Source: an uncultured Clostridia bacterium
GTDB taxonomy: Bacteria > Bacillota > Clostridia > UBA1381
Direction of reading: 5' to 3'
Assembly (NCBI GenBank): GCA_934462945.1
Contig: CAKSJF010000087.1
Span: 1-8,523 of the forward strand
DNA length: 8,523 bases
Shown here: piece after piece, positions 1 to 6,074 of the stretch
Position numbering within the stretch: position 1 is the stretch's first letter
Layout: every line of letters starts with the position of its first letter
The notes under the pieces: generated by a model
What the model saw: only the letters and a program-made list of their open reading frames with translations
What the model was told of the DNA's origin: nothing
Database searches by the model: none
Made by a program: the position numbers and the translations under genes

Positions 1-215
1 TCCATATCACCCTTTTGATAGATCCGGGACATCATTTTCAGAATGTTTTTTAAGGTAATGTCCTGTTCATTTTGATTATCGGTAATTCCAAGTGCATAGA
101 TCAAGCCAATCTTTTGAGAGATTCCGTTATTTTCGGTTTCCGCGCCGGTATGAAAAACCGGAATACTCATAAAGATTGCAAGACTGCATATCAGAGATAG
201 AAGTCTTCTTTTCAC
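1..215 (-). CDS. Secreted SLH-like protein, N-terminal part (cut by window edge)
   Basis: This is the last visible gene of the minus-strand operon; only about 71 residues lie in the window. It starts at a GTG with a good ribosome binding site, GGAGGG at 225-230, nine bases upstream. The nearby ATG at 220-222 is out of frame and hits a stop after three codons, so GTG is preferred. The N-terminus (VKRRLLSLICSLAIFMSIPVF) is a basic-plus-hydrophobic signal peptide, probably cleaved near HTGA-E. The following stretch, with IGLIYALGITD and later ITLKNILKMMSRIYQKGD, resembles a degenerate SLH repeat (an 'alGI' turn followed by a 'iTr..fa.ml.r' helix). The start is only 18 nt from the stop of the upstream SLH gene, so the two are very likely cotranscribed. 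Its full domain content is unknown; a second S-layer-associated protein is the best guess. Confidence 0.75.
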   Translation of the reverse strand, partial: MKRRLLSLICSLAIFMSIPVFHTGAETENNGISQKIGLIYALGITDNQNEQDITLKNILKMMSRIYQKGDM

Positions 216-233
216 GATCGCATTCCCTCCTTT

Positions 234-1877
234 TTATTTCACAAACAGCTGATATAAAATCACTGCCGCCTCTGCTCGTGTTGCCGTATTCTGCGGATAG
301 AAATATCCGTCACTGCCATTGACCATGCCTGCTTTATAAAGCGCCTCGACCGCCTCTTTTGCATAGCCGGAAATTTCTTCTGTGTCCCGGAAATTCTGCA
401 TTTCCCGTCCGTAGTGGATTCTTCCGCTGTCCTTTGCGGCACGGTAGGCAATAACCGTCATATCCTGACGTGTGATCGGCGTTCCCTTTCCAAAGCTCGT
501 TTCGGAAATACCGTAGATCAGCTTATGGTTAAAGCCGGACGCTACGAACGGATAACACCAATCGTCCTTTGTAATATCGTCAAATTCTACCGTTTCTCCC
601 GGCTGATAAATTCCGGCTGCCTTTACGATCATCGCGGTAAATTCTTCTCTTGTCACCTGATCGTGCGGAGCAAATTCTCCGTTTCCCTTTCCGCTGACAA
701 TCCTCTGTTCTTTGAGCGCAAGAATTGCTTCCTTTGCCCATTCCACACTGTCAAGATCGGTAAAATCCGCGTCAGTCTGATCCGGATCGGTAACCGGCGT
801 GATAACGGTCGGTCCCGGCGAAATAATGCCCGATCCGCCGCTGCCGCCCGAACCGCTCCCTGTTCCGCCGCCACCGCCTCCGCCGGTGTTTTTGCCAGTC
901 TCCATTGCTGATTTCAGACTTTGCTTTAATGCAGCAACCGTCTTTGCCGGTGCGCTGTGTAGCGTTGCTGCCAGTTTTTCATTTGCTGCATTTTTCTTCG
1001 TTTCAGAAAGCGCAGTATAGGTTTTATAATCTGTACTGTCCGAAAGCTCTAAAACTGTTTGATAGGTGTTTAGAGTCTCTGCCAGCTTATCAAATTTTGC
1101 CTGGTTCACCCGGTGCAGTGCACAGATTTTCTGATACTTGGTTTCAAAGTCGTTTACCGAAGTATACGGTCTGTATTCCGGCATTCTTGCCGCAATCCAT
1201 TTCTTTGTTTCTTCGTCCTCCTCAAAATAACGCTTTCCCTCAAATGCCGGACTATCCTGCTCCAACACAACTCCTGCGGTTTTTTCGTCCGTAATCTGCT
1301 GCATCAAAACTGAGGTATTAAAGATTCTTTTTGTTTCCTCCTGGCTTTTTTCTGCTGTGAAGGACTCCTGAAAGCTTTTTATAGCGGCGGCAGGATCGGA
1401 CAGCTTGTCATACTCCTCCATTAGGCATCCCATTGCCTTTAGTGCTGTTCTCCACTCAGAATCCTTAGAAAACATCGCAGAAAAATCTGCTCCATTGGCC
1501 TTTAAGGCATTCATCAAATTGGTAAGATCCTCTGAAGTTGCATAAGCAAAACTGCCTGTTAAAAGCTCTGCCCCCTCCGGCTTTACCAGCACCTCATACT
1601 CTCCATAGCTCGAAATTCCATTCCGGCTTTCCGGAATTGTGAATGAATGTACAAGCTTTCCGTTTTCATTTGCGGTAAGCTCGATCATCTCATAAATGTT
1701 GGCGTTGTCAGTTTGACCCTTTCGGCTGACGAAAATATTTGCTTTTTTCTTGCCCTCAGCAGACGCGGTGACCGTTACGGTAGTTCCCTGCACCTCCGTC
1801 CGGACGCCGTCTGCATATGCCGTTGCTCCCATCATCGAGAGAATGGCAGCTGCAAGTACTGCTTTTTGAAATCTCAT
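234..1877 (-). CDS. SLH-domain cell-surface protein with unknown N-terminal domains
   Basis: A 547-residue exported protein. Residues 1-22 are a signal peptide (MRFQKAVLAAAILSMMGATAYA, cleavage probably after AYA). Residues about 24-113 look like a beta-sandwich (TTVTVTASAE, ANIFVSRKG, YGEYEVLVKP). Residues about 114-328 are predicted mainly helical, charged and Lys/Glu/Ala-rich. Residues 332-350 are a Gly/Ser linker (seven Gly in a row), followed by a Pro/Thr segment. Three SLH repeats close the protein at about 371-420, 432-480 and 496-545, each with the family pattern (for example FTDLDSVEWAKEAI, then VTREEFTAMIV). SLH domains bind pyruvylated secondary cell-wall polymers, so it should sit on the cell surface. 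No catalytic motif was recognised in the N-terminal part. It overlaps the beta-galactosidase stop by ATGA and shares its promoter. A glycan-binding or wall-structural role is possible but unproven. Confidence 0.9.
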   Translation of the reverse strand: MRFQKAVLAAAILSMMGATAYADGVRTEVQGTTVTVTASAEGKKKANIFVSRKGQTDNANIYEMIELTANENGKLVHSFTIPESRNGISSYGEYEVLVKPEGAELLTGSFAYATSEDLTNLMNALKANGADFSAMFSKDSEWRTALKAMGCLMEEYDKLSDPAAAIKSFQESFTAEKSQEETKRIFNTSVLMQQITDEKTAGVVLEQDSPAFEGKRYFEEDEETKKWIAARMPEYRPYTSVNDFETKYQKICALHRVNQAKFDKLAETLNTYQTVLELSDSTDYKTYTALSETKKNAANEKLAATLHSAPAKTVAALKQSLKSAMETGKNTGGGGGGGTGSGSGGSGGSGIISPGPTVITPVTDPDQTDADFTDLDSVEWAKEAILALKEQRIVSGKGNGEFAPHDQVTREEFTAMIVKAAGIYQPGETVEFDDITKDDWCYPFVASGFNHKLIYGISETSFGKGTPITRQDMTVIAYRAAKDSGRIHYGREMQNFRDTEEISGYAKEAVEALYKAGMVNGSDGYFYPQNTATRAEAAVILYQLFVK

Positions 1878-1890
1878 GATAACTCCTCCT
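1874..1890 (-). promoter_or_regulatory. Translational coupling site: strong SD and ATGA stop/start overlap
   Basis: On the minus strand AGGAGG (1885-1890) lies seven bases before the ATG at 1875-1877. That ATG overlaps the TGA stop of the beta-galactosidase gene (1874-1876). This fixes the start of the SLH gene and implies that translation of the two genes is linked, with the near-consensus SD allowing high output of the surface protein. Confidence 0.85.
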
Positions 1891-4800
1891 TTTCGTTTTC
1901 TGCCGGTTTGTATGGCTCAAAATGTATTTGGAAAACCGTTTTGTCCGGTTTTACGCGATATTTTTCCAGGGTTTTCGGTCCGCAGCTCCCTGTGCCGACT
2001 CCTGCAACCCGATCATCAAAATTAAAAATGCACTGTTCTGTTTTTAAAAGCTCATCTACATGCTTTTTCCGAAGCTCCCGATCGGTATAAAACCGTGCGC
2101 TGAAATTCATCGGCCGATCTCCGTAAATCCGCAGTCCAAAGCCAGATTTTTGTTCAATGGACACCCATCTGATTTCCTCCCGGTTTCCGTTTTCCTGCGG
2201 TTTGATATGGTTTTCAAACAGATCGGAAATCTTTTTCTTATAATGTCCGATCAATGCCGCGTCATTTTTATCCGGATAGCTTTCCATCGGACCTCTGCCA
2301 TACCATTCTGCCGTTTCTGCCCCCGGGGACAGTACCGACTGTGTGCCGATTTTTGGTAAAAACGGAACACGCTCGCCTTTTTTATACTCTCCCGGCTCTG
2401 CCTCAATTTTCACATGCATGTGTGCATCCGCATAAAACGTCCAGTGATAGGTCACCCGAAAGAGCGGCTTATAGGATGGTGCAGCAAGCACTCCGCGGCA
2501 TGTGATACAAATGCATTCTGCCGATTTTCTCTCGGCTTGTATCTCACGAACGTAAGCTTTTAGCTGATACACACCGGCATTTTTCCAAATTTTAAAGAAC
2601 CCGTCATCATTTCCAAAACACCAGTCATTATCCATCACCGGACGGCTGACCTGAAGCCGCGGTCCAAGATCAATCAGCTTTTTTCCGTAATAGGTATAAT
2701 TTTCAATTGTTCCGGAAAGCTTGCTAAACTCTACGCAAAAGCCCTCTCCGGAAAGAACAAACCGTTCCTGTTCCTCCCAGATGTCAATGATCTTACCCGG
2801 ATTTCCGACAGTATCTTTTTTCTGTTTTGCAGCCGAGAGAAGCACTTGCTTGCGGCAAAGCTCATAGCCTGCATCTGCCCATGCCGTCTTTTCCCGTATT
2901 TTAAAATGCAGATTTAAGAAATATTCTCTCTCGCTTGTAAAACAGGACGAATCATACGGCACTGCAAGCCTCGCTTTCTGATGCGGGCAAACCTCCGGAA
3001 GATCGCATTTCCCCTCCTGCACCACACATCCATCCTCTATCACTTCCCATGTGAAGTACAGTCCTGACAATCCAAGCATATCATACCGGTTAATCAGCTC
3101 AATTTCTCCTGCGTTCTCCTTCACCTCAATCGGTGCATAAATGTTTTTCATATGCAATAGTCCGGTATGCGGTGTCCGATCCGGAAAGCACAAGCCGTCA
3201 CAGCAGAAGTTTCCGTCATTCGGAACATCTCCGTAATCGCCGCCATATCGGTAACACGGCTCTCCTTTTTTATTGACATCTAACACTCCATGGTCTGCCC
3301 ATTCCCAAACACAGCCGCCCATACACCGGTCATACTGATAAAACAGATCCACATATTCCCGAAGTCCGCCGGGACTGTTTCCCATGGAATGAGCAAATTC
3401 ACATAAAAACAGCGGTTTTTGGTTTGTTTCATCCCGGACATAGTCCTCACACACCTCCAGTGTGGGGTACATTTCAGACGCAACATCCAGGCATTTCTGA
3501 TTTTCCGGTTTCTTTGCACATTCGTAATGGATGGGTCGGGTCGGATCATAGGAATGAATGTAGTCTGCCATTGCCGTGTGGTTTTTTCCCTCTCCGGATT
3601 CATTTCCGAGCGACCACATCACCACCGACGGATGGTTGATATCCCGTTTGACCATCCGTTCTGCACGGTTTACATGCAGAGCCTGCCAGTCCTCATCCTC
3701 TGCCAGCCGGTTCCACTCCTCAACAAACATTCCCCCATGCGCCTCTACGTCCGCCTCGTCGATCACATAAAGTCCGTACCGGTCGCACAAATCTAAAAAA
3801 TATGTATCCGGAGGATAGTGCGATGTCCGGACAGCATTGACATTATGCTGTTTCATCAAAAGCACATCCTGCTCCATCAGCTCCCGGCTCTTGGTATATC
3901 CATGGTCGGGCGAGGTGTCGTGATGATTAACGCCTTTCAGCTTGACCGGATTTCCGTTGATTAAAAACACACCGTTTTGAATCTCAATTGTCCGGAATCC
4001 AATCTGTATATAATAAATTTCCGCAATCTGTTCATCTTTGATAAGCTCTGCTTTCAGCTGATATAAATTCGGAGTTTCCGCTGACCAGAGCGCCGGATTT
4101 TTAATTTCAAGCCGGCATTCCATGCTCTGCTCTGCCGGGAGCGTTTTTTCTGCAACACATTCTCCCTGATCCTCTAACGTCAGCCGGACGCGGTATTTTT
4201 CTTTCGGATGGAGCATGCATGCTTTTACAAAAACAGCTCCTTGTTTCTCGCATAGCTTTGCAGAGGTTTCTATATGATATAACTCACAGGATTCCTTTGC
4301 AACCAAATAGACACTTCGGAAAATTCCGTTAAATCTCCACATGTCCTGACATTCCAGGTAGCTTGCAAAGCTATACTGATACACCTGAACTGCAACCACG
4401 TTTTCCCCCTCGCAAAGCAGATCGGTAATATCAAATTCTCCCATCATGTGACTTCCCTGAGAAAATCCTGCGTTCTTTCCGTTTACCCATACACGGTATG
4501 CACTGCACACTCCGTCAAACACAAGATGGATTCTTTTCTTCTGAAAATCCTTTGGAACAGTAAACATTCTGCGATAGCATCCCACATGCGTTTCCATTGG
4601 AATATATGGCGGATCGGCAGGAAACGGATAGCGGTTATTCAGATACTGCTTTTTTCCGTATCCCTCTGTCTGCCAGCAGGAGGGCACTCTGATCTCATCC
4701 CAGGAATCGTCTGCATATGCGGATTCATAGAAATCCTCCGGAACTTTTAACACGTGCTGATAAAAAGAAAATCTCCACATGCCATCCAGCGACATACAAT

Positions 4801-4915
4801 ATTTTGATCTTTTGTATACACTTCCATCATCCTCTTTCCCGTACGGAATGAGATCGGCGTGTTTTTTGAAAAGCCCCTCCTCAATCCGATTGAGATCCAT
4901 AAATTCCCTCATCAT
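1874..4915 (-). CDS. LacZ-type beta-galactosidase, glycoside hydrolase family 2
   Basis: Retaining exo-beta-galactosidase, about 1013 residues, the usual length for LacZ-type GH2 enzymes. Numbered from the ATG at 4913-4915: sugar-binding domain about 30-205 (WRFNGIFRSV at its end), Ig-like domain to about 310, TIM barrel about 311-600, and a C-terminal beta-galactosidase small-chain domain about 716-1000 (WYGRGP, PQENGNR, SCGP). By alignment with E. coli LacZ, the acid/base is E439 (SLGNESG), the nucleophile is E506 (LCEFAHSMGN), and E391 and H393 (DVEAHGG) match Mg ligands. No signal peptide or wall anchor is present, so it is cytosolic and would need imported substrate. The frame is open to an ATG at 4927, but nothing like an SD precedes that codon. 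GGGAG lies five bases before the ATG at 4915 and eight before the next ATG at 4912, so one of these is preferred. First gene of an operon with two surface proteins. Galactoside linkage specificity cannot be read from the sequence. Confidence 0.96.
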   Translation of the reverse strand: MMREFMDLNRIEEGLFKKHADLIPYGKEDDGSVYKRSKYCMSLDGMWRFSFYQHVLKVPEDFYESAYADDSWDEIRVPSCWQTEGYGKKQYLNNRYPFPADPPYIPMETHVGCYRRMFTVPKDFQKKRIHLVFDGVCSAYRVWVNGKNAGFSQGSHMMGEFDITDLLCEGENVVAVQVYQYSFASYLECQDMWRFNGIFRSVYLVAKESCELYHIETSAKLCEKQGAVFVKACMLHPKEKYRVRLTLEDQGECVAEKTLPAEQSMECRLEIKNPALWSAETPNLYQLKAELIKDEQIAEIYYIQIGFRTIEIQNGVFLINGNPVKLKGVNHHDTSPDHGYTKSRELMEQDVLLMKQHNVNAVRTSHYPPDTYFLDLCDRYGLYVIDEADVEAHGGMFVEEWNRLAEDEDWQALHVNRAERMVKRDINHPSVVMWSLGNESGEGKNHTAMADYIHSYDPTRPIHYECAKKPENQKCLDVASEMYPTLEVCEDYVRDETNQKPLFLCEFAHSMGNSPGGLREYVDLFYQYDRCMGGCVWEWADHGVLDVNKKGEPCYRYGGDYGDVPNDGNFCCDGLCFPDRTPHTGLLHMKNIYAPIEVKENAGEIELINRYDMLGLSGLYFTWEVIEDGCVVQEGKCDLPEVCPHQKARLAVPYDSSCFTSEREYFLNLHFKIREKTAWADAGYELCRKQVLLSAAKQKKDTVGNPGKIIDIWEEQERFVLSGEGFCVEFSKLSGTIENYTYYGKKLIDLGPRLQVSRPVMDNDWCFGNDDGFFKIWKNAGVYQLKAYVREIQAERKSAECICITCRGVLAAPSYKPLFRVTYHWTFYADAHMHVKIEAEPGEYKKGERVPFLPKIGTQSVLSPGAETAEWYGRGPMESYPDKNDAALIGHYKKKISDLFENHIKPQENGNREEIRWVSIEQKSGFGLRIYGDRPMNFSARFYTDRELRKKHVDELLKTEQCIFNFDDRVAGVGTGSCGPKTLEKYRVKPDKTVFQIHFEPYKPAENEKEELS

Positions 4916-4939
4916 TGATTCTCCCATTTTTATTACTTT

Positions 4940-4978
4940 GTTTAATTCTATTGTATCATACCGGAATGCACTTGTATA
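4940..4978 (-). promoter_or_regulatory. Promoter of the beta-galactosidase/SLH operon
   Basis: Minus-strand -10 TACAAT (4950-4955) with an extended TGA element just upstream, a 17-base spacer, and a weak -35 TATACA (4973-4978; four of six consensus bases). The predicted start is near 4943, giving a leader of about 28 nt. The weak -35 together with the conserved block immediately upstream suggests activator dependence. The -10/start region matches that of the GH89 promoter at 17 of 20 positions (4940-4959 against 8212-8231). Confidence 0.7.
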
Positions 4979-4986
4979 TATAACGA

Positions 4987-5018
4987 TTCCGAGATTGACT
5001 ATAATATTTTTGACTTTT
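4987..5018 (-). promoter_or_regulatory. Putative AraC-type operator upstream of the beta-galactosidase promoter
   Basis: Minus strand, reading from 5014: GTCAAAAATATTATAGT, five bases, then TCGGAA ending at 4987, preceded by AAAA (5015-5018). The same block occurs upstream of the GH89 gene (8259-8290) with 23 of 28 positions identical, 27 of 32 counting the A run, and at exactly the same distance from the -10. It ends about 9 bp upstream of the -35, where AraC-family activators commonly bind. The binding protein is inferred to be the adjacent AraC regulator; the sequence cannot prove it. Confidence 0.6.
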
Positions 5019-5059
5019 CCAGGAAATAAATGCTTAAACTTATTTTTTTAAAAAATTAC

Positions 5060-5088
5060 TTGAATTATAAAACATTATGTGCTATACT
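5060..5088 (+). promoter_or_regulatory. Promoter of the AraC-family regulator gene
   Basis: Plus-strand TTGAAT (5060-5065), a 17-base spacer, and TATACT (5083-5088) with an extended TGC element directly before it. This is the best sigma-A match in the divergent spacer. A start near 5095 would give an AT-rich leader of about 160 nt. The leader holds a weak inverted repeat (CAGAAA at 5161-5166 with TTTCTG at 5178-5183) and no recognisable riboswitch. Confidence 0.6.
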
Positions 5089-5253
5089 GAAATAGGCATT
5101 TGATTTATATTTAGTTGTTTTTAACAATCTTTATAAAAAATAATGTAGAAAAAAATCGGACAGAAATTATGAACATTTTTCTGTGTTGGTACTTTTCTGA
5201 CTTTACAAACGTCAAATTGCTTAAAATACAATTTTGAACAAAAGGGTGGTTTT

Positions 5254-6045
5254 ATGATTGATAAATATTTAGCTCCGATCATCGACTCAAAGGATAAGGA
5301 GCTGCCTTTATATGTGGTAACAGTCGGACATTATGAGCAGCACAAAATTAACCGCCCCTACGGCATTCCGCATCATCAGATTCTTTTAACAGTTGAGGGT
5401 TCCGGAATTATGCATATTGACAAAAAGAAATTTACTCTGACACCAGGCAGCATTCTGATTACACCGCCCCACACACCGCAGCAATACCGACCGGTCAACC
5501 ATTGGACGACAATGTATATCACCTATGTTTCCAACTGGGCAAGCAACTATTTTCTCTGGTCCAGCAGTGTGGTATATCCGGAGCATTTCAAAACCTATAC
5601 CGACCTGATTACAAATATGCTTTCCATGAGCAAATCCCCCGACTTTTGCCGCCAGTCCTCACCGGCGCTATACGATTTTCTGCTCAGACTGCATTCAGAT
5701 GTGACCGATCTGTACAAAACAAATTCCCACCTGCCGCCGGTTCATGATTATATTGAAAACCATTTCTTCGAGGATCTGAACCTGACATTTTTAGCAGAAA
5801 TGTGCGGATTAGTTCCGGAGTACTTTTCCAGAATCTATAAAAAGTCCTACCATATGAGTCCGATGGAGCATGTACATAAACTTCGGATGCAGGAGGCAAA
5901 GAAAAAACTGATTTTTTCCTCCACCCCCATTGCCACAATTGCAAAATCTGTCGGCTATAACAGCCCCAGTCATTTCGGAAAATTGTTCCGGCAACAGGAG
6001 GCAATGTCTCCGAATCAGTTCCGCGCATTATACAAGCATACATAA
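5254..6045 (+). CDS. AraC-family transcriptional regulator
   Basis: A 263-residue two-domain regulator. Residues about 20-95 form a cupin-like ligand-sensing domain (HHQILLTVEGSGIMHIDKKK, then LTPGSILITPPHTPQQY). Residues about 163-262 are the AraC DNA-binding domain: the first helix-turn-helix at about 176-197 (LTFLAEMCGLVPEYFSRIYK) and the second at about 225-248 (IATIAKSVGYNSPSHFGKLF), followed by the signature MSPNQFR. The start has a good SD, AAGGGTGG at 5242-5249, four bases upstream. It is divergent from the beta-galactosidase operon and convergent with the GH89 gene. Proteins of this type usually bind a sugar and activate nearby catabolic genes. The near-identical blocks upstream of both enzyme transcription units are likely targets. 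The ligand is unknown; a GlcNAc- or galactose-containing oligosaccharide is a reasonable guess from the neighbours. Confidence 0.95.
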   Translation: MIDKYLAPIIDSKDKELPLYVVTVGHYEQHKINRPYGIPHHQILLTVEGSGIMHIDKKKFTLTPGSILITPPHTPQQYRPVNHWTTMYITYVSNWASNYFLWSSSVVYPEHFKTYTDLITNMLSMSKSPDFCRQSSPALYDFLLRLHSDVTDLYKTNSHLPPVHDYIENHFFEDLNLTFLAEMCGLVPEYFSRIYKKSYHMSPMEHVHKLRMQEAKKKLIFSSTPIATIAKSVGYNSPSHFGKLFRQQEAMSPNQFRALYKHT

Positions 6046-6074
6046 AAAAACGAGCCGGAAAGGCTCATTTTTTT
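6044..6074. terminator. Bidirectional Rho-independent terminator between convergent genes
   Basis: Seven A, then C, stem GAGCC (6052-6056), loop GGAAA, stem GGCTC (6062-6066), A, then seven T. It is symmetric enough to terminate both strands: T run at 6068-6074 for the regulator, and the A run at 6044-6050 becomes the U tract for the GH89 transcript. The symmetric structure spans the last two bases of the AraC stop codon (6043-6045) and the GH89 stop codon (6073-6075). Confidence 0.85.

Noticed and set aside
799..1020. Plus-strand frame with a long proline run
   Set aside because: It is the antisense reading of the Gly/Ser linker codons of the SLH protein, with no SD or domain signal.
3280..3603. 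Alternative minus-strand frame of 107 codons inside the beta-galactosidase gene
   Set aside because: It overlaps the catalytic core of a well-supported enzyme gene in another frame and has no recognisable family or ribosome binding site.
4916..4927. ATG at 4925-4927 as start of the beta-galactosidase
   Set aside because: No SD-like sequence precedes it, whereas GGGAG is correctly placed for the ATGs at 4915 and 4912. It remains possible and adds only four residues.
4988..5014. Direct repeat of GTCAA inside the beta-galactosidase operator as paired AraC half-sites
   Set aside because: The second GTCAA (minus strand, 4995-4999) is GTATA in the GH89 copy, so the repeat is not conserved.
5227..5232. 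TACAAT as a -10 for the regulator gene
   Set aside because: The nearest -35-like hexamer (TTTACA) needs a 19-base spacer, and the leader would be only about 15 nt, placing the SD at the RNA end. The TTGAAT/TATACT promoter at 5060-5088 fits better.
5684..6043. Minus-strand frame of 119 codons opposite the AraC gene
   Set aside because: It lies entirely antisense to the conserved helix-turn-helix region and shows no protein family features.
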